Source: Sphingomonas sp. S1-29
Lineage (GTDB): Bacteria; Pseudomonadota; Alphaproteobacteria; Sphingomonadales; Sphingomonadaceae
Assembly: GCF_026167545.1 (NCBI RefSeq)
Contig: NZ_CP110678.1
Coordinates: 1,547,501 to 1,611,500 of the forward strand
Reading direction: 5' to 3'
Length of the DNA: 64,000 nt
In this document: positions 42,205-50,164 of the stretch, piece after piece
Layout: each line of letters begins with the position of its first letter
Position numbering within the stretch: position 1 is the first letter of the stretch
Program-made: the position numbers and the translations under genes
The notes under the pieces: model-generated
Told to the model about the DNA's origin: nothing
The model's input: only the letters and a program-made list of their open reading frames with translations
Databases searched by the model: none

Positions 42205-43251
42205 TCAGTAGCTGCGGGTGGGATTGCCGGCGCCGGTATCGCCCGCCCGGTCGGTCGGGCTGCGTTCGGACGACAGGCGATCATTGGGGAAGCGATCGGC
42301 TGCGCCCGGCTGGGCGGGCGAGTCCGCCGCGCGGTTCGGGCGTTCGCCGTCATTGTCCTTGAAGAACGCTTGATTGGCTTCCTCGTCGCGCCACAACGCC
42401 TGCGCCTCGTCGGCGGTCTTGCGGATCTTCAGCTTGTCGCCGATGCTTTCGATCCAGCGCGACGGGATCGAATGGTGCCGCCCACCGGCATCCTGATCGG
42501 TCTTGGTCAGGATGATGCGATCGCCGCGCACCTTGTCGACGGTGCCGACATGGCCATCGTCGGACCCGACGACTTCCATATGCTCCTTGACCTGCGAAAG
42601 CGCGGCGCGCTGCGTCTGGCGTTCGGTGCGGAAGCTGGCGAATTCGCTTTCGAACTTGTGCGCATTCTCGCGGCGATATTCGTCATAGTCGCGGTCGAGA
42701 TCGGCGACCTGCTTGCGGCGCCAGCTGTCATAATGTTCGTCGCGGCCAAAGCCGCGGTCGGCGCCGTAGCGCTCGTCATGGCGACGATCCATTTCGCGGC
42801 GGCGCTCGGCCTCGTCATCGCCGAACCACGAGCGGACCTCGTCGCCCGCGCGATCGATGAAGCCGCGATCGTCATAGTCATAGCCCTGCGGCTGCCCCGA
42901 AAAGCCGCGGCCATGCGGCTGGTGGCGATCGAAATTGCCGCGCTCGGGATCGGCGAAACGATTGCGATCGGCGCTGTGGGTCGATCGACCATAGCCCGAT
43001 TGGCCGCGATCCTCGTCGCGGTGCGCGCCATAATGCGGCCGGCCGTAGCCCTGCGGGCCCTGGCCTTGCTGCCCCTGACCCTGCTGGGCGTAGCGGCTGT
43101 CGGGGCGGTGATCGTCGCGGTTGCCGCCATAATAATCGCGGTTGCCATAGGGGTCGCGGTCGCGCGCGGGATAATCGCCGCGCTGGCCGTCGTCGCGGTC
43201 TCGATACCCGCCGAAGCGGTCGTTGCCGCGTGAATCGCGTTCATAGCCCAT
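42205..43251 (-). CDS. DUF2171-containing protein with long charged disordered N-terminus
   Basis: A 348-residue protein. Residues 1-150 are low complexity, rich in Arg, Asp, Gly, Tyr and Gln (NRDYYGGNRDDHRPDSRYAQ), likely disordered. Then comes DEVRSWFGDDEAERRREMDR near residues 135-154, a helical region, and the DUF2171 beta-barrel-like segment VKEHMEVVGSDDGHVGTVDK near residues 226-245 with HHSIPSRWIESIG. A perfect AGGAGG lies nine bases before the ATG. DUF2171 function is unknown; general stress roles have been suggested for similar SWFGDD proteins. Confidence 0.82.
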   Translation of the reverse strand: MGYERDSRGNDRFGGYRDRDDGQRGDYPARDRDPYGNRDYYGGNRDDHRPDSRYAQQGQGQQGQGPQGYGRPHYGAHRDEDRGQSGYGRSTHSADRNRFADPERGNFDRHQPHGRGFSGQPQGYDYDDRGFIDRAGDEVRSWFGDDEAERRREMDRRHDERYGADRGFGRDEHYDSWRRKQVADLDRDYDEYRRENAHKFESEFASFRTERQTQRAALSQVKEHMEVVGSDDGHVGTVDKVRGDRIILTKTDQDAGGRHHSIPSRWIESIGDKLKIRKTADEAQALWRDEEANQAFFKDNDGERPNRAADSPAQPGAADRFPNDRLSSERSPTDRAGDTGAGNPTRSY

Positions 43252-43455
43252 CGAAAGATCCTCCTGGGATTCCGGTGAAGGGAAGCCATGGCGCCCGCCA
43301 TGCGTCCTGCGCTCTAGACGATTTCGGCGCCGTATCGGTTCCGGCGACCCGGCGCGCGCCAGCCGCAGCCAGGCGCAATCACCTGCAAAACAGCGCAAAA
43401 AGAGGGGCAAGGATCGTTGCGTAGCGATTGGGCCGCGGCTAAAGCGATCAACGGC

Positions 43456-43531
43456 GGGGCTGTAGCTCAGACGGGAGAGCGCTGCAATCGCACTGCAGAG
43501 GTCAGGGGTTCGATTCCCCTCAGCTCCACCA
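43456..43531 (+). tRNA. tRNA-Ala (anticodon CGC)
   Basis: A 76-base cloverleaf including encoded CCA. Acceptor GGGGCTG pairs with CAGCTCC; D-arm GCTC/GAGC; anticodon arm CTGCA/TGCAG with loop ATCGCAC, so the anticodon CGC (43489-43491) reads GCG alanine codons; T-arm AGGGG-TTCGATT-CCCCT. The convergent FAD oxidoreductase gene ends four bases later. Confidence 0.93.
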
Positions 43532-43534
43532 GCC

Positions 43535-44461
43535 TCACCCGATCATTCGTGCCAGCTTGCGTCCCGAAGCCCAAGCGGCTTCAACGCGCGGGCCTTCGCG
43601 CCAGTCGCCGCATAGGCCCAGGCCAATATCGGCGCGCCATGCCGGGCCTGCGCCGCACCCCGTCGTCCGTGCGTAGCGCCAGCGGTGCGCGGCGGCGTGC
43701 GGCGTCGGGGGCAGCGGCGCTTCGGCGCGGGCGGCGAGCGCGGCGAGCAGGTGCGGGACGATCGCGTCGGCGGTTTCCTCGAGATGCTCGGCCGACCAGG
43801 CGGAACCGGCCTGCACCACCCAGGTTTCGCCGCCAGCGCGCCCGGGCTTGGCGCCGTCGCGCGCCGCCCAGCCGAGCGCTTCGCCGGTTGCGCCGCGGAT
43901 GACGTCGTCGGCGACCGCGACGCGCCGGTCGAACGCCGCCATCAGCGTCCAGCACGGCTCAGATGCGGTGGCCGTCGCCGCTTCGGCAAGGTCGGGGGCG
44001 TGCGGCGCGACCAGCGCGGCTACCTGTTCAGCGGGCACCGCGACAACGACAGCGGCATAGAGTTCGGGACGCGCATCGAGCTGCCACCCCGCAGGCGTGC
44101 GCGTCAGCGCTTCGATCCGCGCGCCCCACTCGACCGGGTGAGCGTCGGCCATTGCGCGCACCGGCGCGTTCATGCCGGGCGTGCCCACCCAGGCGTCGTC
44201 GCCTGCAGCGGGCCAACGCGCGGCGATCCCGGCGGCTTCCCACAGCGCGACCTGCGCGGCAAAATCGGGATCGCGTGCGGTGAAATATTGCGCGCCGTGA
44301 TCGAAGCGATAGGTCGCGCCCTCGTGGTCGACGCGGCGGGTCGACATCCGGCCGCCGGGGCCGCGCCCCTTGTCGAACAGTGCGACGCGATGCCCCGCCG
44401 CCGCGAGCTGGTCGGCGCACGCCAACCCGGCAATCCCCGCCCCGATGATCGCTACGTCCAT
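43535..44461 (-). CDS. FAD-dependent amine oxidase-like (renalase-type) oxidoreductase
   Basis: A 308-residue flavoprotein. Dinucleotide-binding motif VAIIGAGIAGLACADQLAAAGHRVALFDKG at residues 3-32, followed by GPGGRMSTRRV (second FAD contact), FDHGAQYFTARDP, and the C-terminal FAD motif GLGLCGDWREGPRVEAAWASG near residues 279-299. The pattern fits the short bacterial renalase-like group; the substrate is not known. It is divergent from the DCC-DUF427 pair with only 48 bases between the starts. Confidence 0.86.
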   Translation of the reverse strand: MDVAIIGAGIAGLACADQLAAAGHRVALFDKGRGPGGRMSTRRVDHEGATYRFDHGAQYFTARDPDFAAQVALWEAAGIAARWPAAGDDAWVGTPGMNAPVRAMADAHPVEWGARIEALTRTPAGWQLDARPELYAAVVVAVPAEQVAALVAPHAPDLAEAATATASEPCWTLMAAFDRRVAVADDVIRGATGEALGWAARDGAKPGRAGGETWVVQAGSAWSAEHLEETADAIVPHLLAALAARAEAPLPPTPHAAAHRWRYARTTGCGAGPAWRADIGLGLCGDWREGPRVEAAWASGRKLARMIG

Positions 44462-44509
44462 TCGGCACCCCTTGGTTGCGGGCGCGGCGGCGCGCCCCAT
44501 CTTGGCCAC

Positions 44510-44857
44510 ATGGCAGTGCTTCGCGTCTTTTACGATGGCCAATGTCCGCTGTGCCGACGCGAGATCGCGGCGATGCGGCGGCTCGACCGGCGCGATGCGA
44601 TCGCGTTCGTCGATGTCGCCGATCCGCAGGCAAGCTGCCCGATCGACCGCAAGGCGGCGCTCGCACGCTTCCATGCCGAGGAGGATGGGCGGATGCTGTC
44701 GGGTGCGGCGGCGTTCGCTGCGATGTGGCGCGCGATCCCGTTGCTGCGGCCGCTGGGGCTGGCAGCGCGCAACCGCTTAGTGCTCGGCGTGCTCGAGCGG
44801 CTGTATTTGCGGTTCCTGCGCGTCCGACCGCGCCTGCAGCGGGCGCTGGCGCGATGA
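44510..44857 (+). CDS. DCC family thiol-disulfide oxidoreductase (DUF393)
   Basis: A 115-residue thioredoxin-like protein. It starts VLRVFYDGQCPLCRREIAAM; the motif YDGxCPLC defines DUF393/DCC proteins and gives a redox-active Cys pair. RRDAIAFVDVADP follows, then a mostly helical C-terminus ending with a basic region. The stop overlaps the DUF427 gene start (ATGA). Confidence 0.88.
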   Translation: MAVLRVFYDGQCPLCRREIAAMRRLDRRDAIAFVDVADPQASCPIDRKAALARFHAEEDGRMLSGAAAFAAMWRAIPLLRPLGLAARNRLVLGVLERLYLRFLRVRPRLQRALAR

Positions 44858-45351
44858 GATGGCCGACCCCCGATCCGGTCGCGCCCGGGCAGGAGAGCGT
44901 CTGGGCCTATCCGCGCCCCGCGATCGCCGAGCCTACCGCGCGGCACCTCGAAGTCCGACATCGCGGGATCACCGTCGCCGATACGCGCGCGGGCTTCCGC
45001 ACGCTCGAGACCAGCCACCCGCCGACCTATTATTTCCCGCCCGCCGATGTCGCGATGGCGCTGCTGCGGCCCAATGGCCGGCGGTCGCTGTGCGAATGGA
45101 AGGGGCGGGCGATCTATTACGACGCGATCGTTGCGGGCGAGGTCATCGCCGATGCCGCCTGGGCCTATCCCGCGCCGACCCCGGCATTCGCGGCGATGCG
45201 CGACCATGTCGCCTTCTACCCCGCGTTGTTCGACACCTGCCTGGTCGATGGCGAGCGCGCGGTGGCGCAGCCCGGCGGCTTTTACGGCGGCTGGATCACC
45301 CAGGATCTTGCCGGCCCGTTCAAGGGCATTCCCGGTAGCCGCTTCTGGTAA
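44854..45351 (+). CDS. DUF427 domain protein
   Basis: A 165-residue protein with the DUF427 core: TSHPPTYYFPPADVAMALLR near residues 51-70, RSLCEWKGRAIYYDAI near residues 76-91, AWAYPAPTPAFAAMRDHVAFYP near residues 100-121. DUF427 domains have unknown function and are sometimes fused with MDR or acyltransferase domains. It is coupled to the DCC gene. Confidence 0.87.
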   Translation: MRWPTPDPVAPGQESVWAYPRPAIAEPTARHLEVRHRGITVADTRAGFRTLETSHPPTYYFPPADVAMALLRPNGRRSLCEWKGRAIYYDAIVAGEVIADAAWAYPAPTPAFAAMRDHVAFYPALFDTCLVDGERAVAQPGGFYGGWITQDLAGPFKGIPGSRFW

Positions 45352-45355
45352 CCCG

Positions 45356-45535
45356 TTAGCGCAGCTTGGCGATGTTGAGCCCGTCGGCCTTGGCGCGGTC
45401 CTTCACCGATTCCTCGCTGCGCGTCATCGCCTTGGCGATCGCCTTGAGCGCCATGCCCTTCTTCGCCAGCGTGTGGAGCTTCTGAATCTCGTCCTGGGTC
45501 CAGGGCTGGCGGTGTCGTTCGAATTTTTCGGCCAT
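45356..45535 (-). CDS. 59-residue HTH-like protein, unknown
   Basis: A 59-aa protein: MAEKFERHRQPWTQDEIQKL, then HTLAKKGMALKAIAKAMTRS and EESVKDRAKADGLNIAKLR. The middle reads like a helix-turn-helix (K-G-x-x-L-K-A-I-A-x-x-x-x-R-S-E-E-S-V), the pattern found in Myb/SANT-like and resolvase-type DNA-binding domains. GGGGAGG lies just before the ATG. It starts ten bases after the DUF188 gene stop and probably ends the greA/B-DUF188 operon. It is basic and probably nucleic-acid binding, by inference only. Confidence 0.72.
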   Translation of the reverse strand: MAEKFERHRQPWTQDEIQKLHTLAKKGMALKAIAKAMTRSEESVKDRAKADGLNIAKLR

Positions 45536-45544
45536 GGCCCTCCC

Positions 45545-46003
45545 CTATCCTGCTCGCTTGAGCCGCACCAGCGCATCGTCGAGCGCCGAGAGGAAGCGCG
45601 AGCGGTCCTGCTTCGAATAGGGCGCGGGGCCGCCGAGTTGATCGCCGCCGGCGCGCAGATCGGCCATGATCGCGCGCACCGCGATCGCGCCGCCGATCGA
45701 TGCGGTGGTGAAGGGCTTGCCGTTCGACGAGAGCACGACCGCGCCGGCCTTGAGCGCGCGATCGGCGAGCAGGATGTCGGCGGTGACCACCACTGCGCGC
45801 GGACTCGCCGCCTCGGCGATCCAATCGTCGGCGGCGTCGAAGCTGTCACTCACCACGATCCGCTCGACGAAGGGCAAGGGCGGCACGCGCAGCCGCTGGT
45901 TGCTGACGATCGCCACGCTCACGCCATGCCGCTGCGCGACGCGATAGACCTCGTCCTTGACCGGGCACGCATCGGCATCGACCAGGATGCGGATCGCGCT
46001 CAG
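45545..46003 (-). CDS. YaiI/YqxD family protein (DUF188, PIN-like)
   Basis: A 152-residue protein. The canonical N-terminus IRILVDADACPVKDEVYRVA, the segment VVTADILLADRALKAGAVVLSSNG and the ending FLSALDDALVRL match DUF188, a predicted NYN/PIN-type nuclease fold with conserved Asp residues. No ATG, GTG or TTG lies where the family starts; the best start is a CTG at 46003 overlapping the upstream stop (CTGA), with an ATC two codons later as an alternative. The length is normal from this point. Confidence 0.82.
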   Translation of the reverse strand: MSAIRILVDADACPVKDEVYRVAQRHGVSVAIVSNQRLRVPPLPFVERIVVSDSFDAADDWIAEAASPRAVVVTADILLADRALKAGAVVLSSNGKPFTTASIGGAIAVRAIMADLRAGGDQLGGPAPYSKQDRSRFLSALDDALVRLKRAG

Positions 46004-46473
46004 GCTTCGGGCTCCAGCGCCTCGGTCGCCAGGATCTCGATCGCTTCGGGCTTGCCCGCGAAATCGACGCATTCGCCGACTTCGGCGCCCATCATCGCCT
46101 GCGCGAGCGGCGCGGTGAAGGGCACCAGCCCCGCCGCCTGATCGGCCTCGTCGCTGCCGACCAGCGCGATCACCCGCTCCTGCCCGTTGAGCCGGAAGCG
46201 AACGCGCGAGCCGAACGCCACGACGTCGTTGCCGGGGGGCGGCTGTAGCTCGGCGGTGCCCGCGCGGGTGTGCCAATAGCGAAGGTCGCGCCGCAGCCGC
46301 TTCACTTCCTCTTCGCCCGATGCTGCGTCGACCGCCGCCTGCGCGGCATCGCGCCGCGCCTCGATCAGCTTGAGCCCCGCGCGCGTCACCAGATTGGGAC
46401 CAGGCGGCAGCGGCAATTCGAACGCGGGTTCCTTATGCTCTTCGTCGCTCTCGCGGCGGAATGCGACGCTCAT
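46000..46473 (-). CDS. GreA/GreB family transcription elongation factor-like protein
   Basis: A 157-residue protein with a coiled-coil N-terminal region (NLVTRAGLKLIEARRDAAQA; EEEVKRLRRDLRYWHTR) and a C-terminal FKBP-like Gre domain (VAFGSRVRFRLNGQERVIAL near residues 86-105, SDEADQAAGLVPFTAPLAQAMMG). It could be GreB-like or a nucleoside diphosphate kinase regulator-type paralogue. It is co-directional with the DUF188 gene, overlapping by four bases. Confidence 0.85.
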   Translation of the reverse strand: MSVAFRRESDEEHKEPAFELPLPPGPNLVTRAGLKLIEARRDAAQAAVDAASGEEEVKRLRRDLRYWHTRAGTAELQPPPGNDVVAFGSRVRFRLNGQERVIALVGSDEADQAAGLVPFTAPLAQAMMGAEVGECVDFAGKPEAIEILATEALEPEA

Positions 46474-46477
46474 CGAA

Positions 46478-47365
46478 TCAGATCGTCCCGCTGAAGGTGT
46501 CGCACACCGCAGGATCGCCGCTGTTCAGCCCGCGCTGGAGCCACGCCTTGCGCTGCGCCGAACTGCCATGGGTGAAGCTGTCGGGCACGACCTCGCCCTG
46601 CGTCTTGCGCTGGAGCGTATCGTCGCCGATCGCGTTGGCGGCGGTCAGCCCTTCCTCGATATCGCCGGCTTCGAGATATTGGCGGTTCTGCGCCGCCCAG
46701 ACGCCGGCATAGCAATCGGCCTGGAGCTCGAGCCGGACCGACAATTGGTTGCCCTCGGCCTCGCCCGCGCTTTGCTGGCGGCGCGTGACTTCGCCCGCCT
46801 GGCCGGTGAGGTTCTGGATATGGTGGCCGACCTCGTGCGCGATGACATAGGCCTGGGCGAAATCACCCGCCGCGCCGTAGCGCTGCGCCAGTTCGTCGAA
46901 GAAGCTGGTGTCGAGATAGATTCCCTGGTCGGGCGGGCAGTAGAACGGCCCCGCCGCCGAGGTCGCCTGGCCGCAGCCCGAGCGAACCCCGGCCTGGTAG
47001 AAATTGAGCGTCGGCGCGCGATAGGCGCTGCCCTGCGCGGCGAAGATCTTCTCCCAGGTCTGCTCGGTCGACGCGAGCACCTGGCAGGTGAAGCGCCGCG
47101 CTTCGGTATTGCAGACCGCGGCCCCCGTCGTGGCGCCCGAGGTCGCCTGCGGCGCGCTGCCGCCGCCGGTGAGGCCGCCGAGCCCGCCGCTCATCGCGAA
47201 ATAGATCAGCCCGACCACCACCAGCATGCCGATGCCGCCGCAGCCCATGCGGCGTCCCAGGAACAGCGGCAGCAGCCCCAGCAGGTTGAACCCGCCACCC
47301 CCGCCGCCACCGCCCGAACCGAGATCGCGGACGTTGTTGCTGGGATCAAAATCGTCGAGACGCAT
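46478..47365 (-). CDS. Neutral zinc metallopeptidase (YpfJ family)
   Basis: A 295-residue membrane-anchored metalloprotease. The N-terminus has DDFDPSNNVRDL and a Gly run, then one helix (IGMLVVVGLIYFAMSGGLGG). The catalytic site HEVGHHIQNLTG lies near residues 185-196, followed by a third acidic ligand region RLELQADCYAGVWAA. The pairs of Cys suggest disulfides in the periplasm. The ATG at 47365 matches the family start MRLDDF. It lies five bases upstream of the greA/B-like gene in the same direction. Confidence 0.92.
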   Translation of the reverse strand: MRLDDFDPSNNVRDLGSGGGGGGGGFNLLGLLPLFLGRRMGCGGIGMLVVVGLIYFAMSGGLGGLTGGGSAPQATSGATTGAAVCNTEARRFTCQVLASTEQTWEKIFAAQGSAYRAPTLNFYQAGVRSGCGQATSAAGPFYCPPDQGIYLDTSFFDELAQRYGAAGDFAQAYVIAHEVGHHIQNLTGQAGEVTRRQQSAGEAEGNQLSVRLELQADCYAGVWAAQNRQYLEAGDIEEGLTAANAIGDDTLQRKTQGEVVPDSFTHGSSAQRKAWLQRGLNSGDPAVCDTFSGTI

Positions 47366-47501
47366 TACCGGGGAATCCTTGGGAACAGGAACGAGATATA
47401 GCGCGCAGAATGCGCAGGGTTGGCAGTACGTTGCAACGCCGCTCGTTTTATTCGCCAATTACGGTGTTGATGCAGTGCAACATCGACGCCATCTTCCAAC
47501 A

Positions 47502-48647
47502 ATGTCAGATAACGATTCCAGCTCGCCCCGTCGTCGTATCGCCAAGACGCTGCCGCTTCCCGATAGCGTTGCATTGGTCCTGCAAGGCGGCGGCGCGCTC
47601 GGCAGTTTCCAGGCAGGCGTGTTCGAGGCGCTTGCCGAATCCGAAGTCGAGATCGACTGGGTCGCGGGTATCTCGATCGGCGCGATCAACGCCGCGATCA
47701 TCGCGGGCAACCCGCCCGAACGCCGTGTCGAACGGCTGCGCGCCTTCTGGGAATTGTTGTCGAGCGGCATCCCCAGCTTCCCGATCTTCCCCGACGAGCG
47801 GCTGCGCGAATTCCTCCACGAATGGTCGGCAGGCGCGGTGCTGGCGCAAGGCGTTCCCGGCTTCTTCCGCCCGCGCGTGCTGCCGCCCGCATTCGCGGTT
47901 CCGGGGAGTTGCGAGGCGCTGAGCTATTATGATTCGACCCCGCTCAGGGACACGCTCGACAGCCTGATCGACTGGGAACTGGCGAATGACGGGCCGATCC
48001 GGCTCTCGGTCGGCGCGGTCGAGATCGACAGCGGCAATTTCCGCTATTTCGATTCGACGACCGATCGGATCGATGCGCGGCACATCATGGCGTCGGGCGC
48101 GCTGCCGCCGGGGCTGCCCCCGGTCGATATCGACGGGAAGCTCTATTGGGACGGCGGGCTCGTGTCGAACACCCCGCTGACGCATGTGATGGAGCATCAG
48201 GAGGCGGCGATGCTGGTGTTCCAGGTCGATCTGTTCTCGGCGACCGCCGACAGCCCGCGCACGATGAGCGACGTCACCTCGCGCGCGAAGGAAATCCGCT
48301 ATTCGAGCCGCACGCGCCAGGTGTCGAACGAGCAATTGAAGCTGCGGCAGGAGCGCGAGGCGATCCGCCGGGTGCTCGCCAAGCTGCCCAAGGAGCTGTG
48401 CGAGGATCCCGACGTCGTCGCGCTGAAGGCGCAGGCGGCCGAGTTGCCGGTGGCTTTGGTCCACCTGATTCACCGCGCTAATGCGTGGGAGGGCGGCAGC
48501 CGCGATTTCGAATTTTCGCAGCGGACGATGCGCGAGCATTGGCAGGCGGGGCGCGACGGTATCGAGCGCACCTTGGCGCAATCGCAGGTGGTTGCCGCCA
48601 ACATCGTCGACGGACGCACTGCAGCCTTCGATCTCACCCGGCGTTGA
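47502..48647 (+). CDS. Patatin-like phospholipase with DUF3734-type C-terminus
   Basis: A 381-residue acyl hydrolase. The oxyanion region LVLQGGGALGSFQAGVFEAL (residues 25-44), nucleophile GISIG near residues 60-64, and catalytic Asp in YWDGGLVSNTP near residues 217-227. The C-terminal 130 residues (SRAKEIRYSSRTRQ ... AANIVDGRTAAFDLTRR) match the DUF3734 extension. Such proteins are often found beside 3-hydroxybutyrate dehydrogenase, as here, which suggests a role in lipid or polyhydroxybutyrate turnover. Confidence 0.92.
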   Translation: MSDNDSSSPRRRIAKTLPLPDSVALVLQGGGALGSFQAGVFEALAESEVEIDWVAGISIGAINAAIIAGNPPERRVERLRAFWELLSSGIPSFPIFPDERLREFLHEWSAGAVLAQGVPGFFRPRVLPPAFAVPGSCEALSYYDSTPLRDTLDSLIDWELANDGPIRLSVGAVEIDSGNFRYFDSTTDRIDARHIMASGALPPGLPPVDIDGKLYWDGGLVSNTPLTHVMEHQEAAMLVFQVDLFSATADSPRTMSDVTSRAKEIRYSSRTRQVSNEQLKLRQEREAIRRVLAKLPKELCEDPDVVALKAQAAELPVALVHLIHRANAWEGGSRDFEFSQRTMREHWQAGRDGIERTLAQSQVVAANIVDGRTAAFDLTRR

Positions 48648-48675
48648 GCCAATCAAATTCCAGACGGAGAATCGC

Positions 48676-49458
48676 ATGTTTCTGAAAGGCAAGACCGCCC
48701 TCATCACCGGCTCGACCTCGGGCATCGGCCTGGCTTATGCCAAGGCGCTGGCGGCCGAAGGCGCTAATGTTATGATCAACGGCTTCGGTGACGAGGCCGC
48801 GATCGAGGCCGAGCGCGCGGCGCTGCAGGAAACCAGCGGCGGCAAGGCGCTGTACGACGGCGCCGACATGACCAAGCCCGAGCTGATCGCGGCGATGGTG
48901 CAGCGCTGCCACGACGAGCTCGGCGGGCCCGACATCGTCATCAACAATGCCGGCATCCAGCATGTGGCCAAGATCGAGGAATTCCCGACCGAGAAATGGG
49001 ACGCGATCATCGCGATCAATCTGAGCTCGGCGTTCCACATGATGCACGCCGCGGTGCCCTATATGAAGGAAGCGGGCTGGGGCCGGATCATCTCGACCGC
49101 GTCGGCGCACAGCCTGGTCGCGAGCCCCAACAAGGCCGCCTATGTCGCCGCCAAGCACGGGCTGGCCGGCCTCACCAAGACCGTCGCGCTCGAAACCGCG
49201 ACCTTCGGCATCACCGCCAACTGCATCTCGCCGGGCTATGTCTGGACCCCGCTGGTCGAGCAGCAGATCCCCGACACGATGAAGGCCCGAGGCCTGACGC
49301 GCGAACAGGTGATCAACAATGTGCTGCTCGATGCGCAGCCGACCAAGGAGTTCGTGACCTCCGAACAGGTCGCGGCGCTCGCGCTGTTCCTGTGCCGCGA
49401 CGAGGCGAAATCGATCACCGGCGCCAACCTGTCGGTCGATGGTGGGTGGACCGCCTGA
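48676..49458 (+). CDS. bdhA: 3-hydroxybutyrate dehydrogenase
   Basis: SDR enzyme interconverting 3-hydroxybutyrate and acetoacetate (260 aa, the usual length). Cofactor motif TGSTSGIGLAYAKAL at residues 11-25, NNAGIQHVAKIEEFP near residues 92-106 and the catalytic SAHSLVASPNKAAYVAAKHG (Tyr and Lys) near residues 142-161. The C-terminus ITGANLSVDGGWTA is typical. It is 28 bases after the patatin gene, in the same direction. Confidence 0.94.
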   Translation: MFLKGKTALITGSTSGIGLAYAKALAAEGANVMINGFGDEAAIEAERAALQETSGGKALYDGADMTKPELIAAMVQRCHDELGGPDIVINNAGIQHVAKIEEFPTEKWDAIIAINLSSAFHMMHAAVPYMKEAGWGRIISTASAHSLVASPNKAAYVAAKHGLAGLTKTVALETATFGITANCISPGYVWTPLVEQQIPDTMKARGLTREQVINNVLLDAQPTKEFVTSEQVAALALFLCRDEAKSITGANLSVDGGWTA

Positions 49459-49525
49459 CGCGTTCGGCTTGGCAAGCTCGAAACCGGCGTTAGGGTAAGG
49501 CGAAACCAATCGGGATTCGCGTACC

Positions 49526-50164
49526 ATGATTTCGAAATCGCTCGCGGCGTGCGGCCTGGCGCTTCTTTTGGCCGGCTGTGGCGGATCTGGGGGCGAGCTT
49601 CGCCCGCGCGCGTCGGCACCGGTAGCGGCGGCGCCTGCCGACTGGCGCAACGTCGCCACCGCCGCCGACCGCGATCGGTTGCGGCGCTGGCGCGACGCCT
49701 GGATGCAGGCGCTGCCAGCCGCGCGAAAGGCCAACGCCGCCGAAATCCGCGAGCAAGGCGCGCTGTTCGACCCCGATCGCGCGCTGCCCGGTGCGATGCC
49801 GCCCCCGGGCGCCTATCGCTGCCGCGTGTTCAAGCTGGGCGCGGCGGGGCCCGCGATGCTCGATTATGTCGCCTATCCGTTCTTCGACTGCCGCATCGAC
49901 GCCGAGGGCGACGTGCTGAGCCTGTACAAGCAGACCGGGTCGCAGCGGCCGGTGGGGCTGTTGTTCGCCGATGGCGACGCGCGCGCGGTGTTCCTGGGGA
50001 CGCTGGTGCTGGGCGACGAGCGCGCCCCGCTCGAATATGGCCAGGATGCCGACCGCGACATGGCGGGCTTCGTCGAGCGCGTCGGCGATCGCCGCTGGCG
50101 GCTGGTGCTGCCATGGCCGCGCTTCGAATCGAAGCTCGACGTCGTCGAACTGGTGCCGGCATGA
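49526..50164 (+). CDS. DUF4893 lipoprotein
   Basis: A 212-residue lipoprotein. Signal MISKSLAACGLALLLAGC (Cys18). The domain contains WRNVATAADRDRLRRWRDAW near residues 40-59, ALFDPDRALPGAMPPPGAYRC near residues 79-99 and the YPFFDCRIDAEGDVLSLYKQ segment, as in DUF4893 proteins of sphingomonads. Function unknown. Its stop overlaps the M20 gene start (ATGA). Confidence 0.85.
   Translation: MISKSLAACGLALLLAGCGGSGGELRPRASAPVAAAPADWRNVATAADRDRLRRWRDAWMQALPAARKANAAEIREQGALFDPDRALPGAMPPPGAYRCRVFKLGAAGPAMLDYVAYPFFDCRIDAEGDVLSLYKQTGSQRPVGLLFADGDARAVFLGTLVLGDERAPLEYGQDADRDMAGFVERVGDRRWRLVLPWPRFESKLDVVELVPA

Noticed and set aside
40953-42362. 469-residue plus-strand frame across the MDR reductase
   Set aside because: Antisense shadow; the minus-strand reductase has all family motifs.
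42190-43233. 347-residue very hydrophobic plus-strand frame that looks like a membrane protein
   Set aside because: It is the exact complement of the Arg/Asp/Gly-rich DUF2171 gene; the hydrophobicity comes from complementing those codons. The sense gene has a perfect ribosome-binding site.
43456-43531. Possible tRNA-Cys (GCA anticodon) reading
   Set aside because: Folding the arm as CTGCA-ATCGCAC-TGCAG places CGC at positions 34-36, so the tRNA is for alanine.
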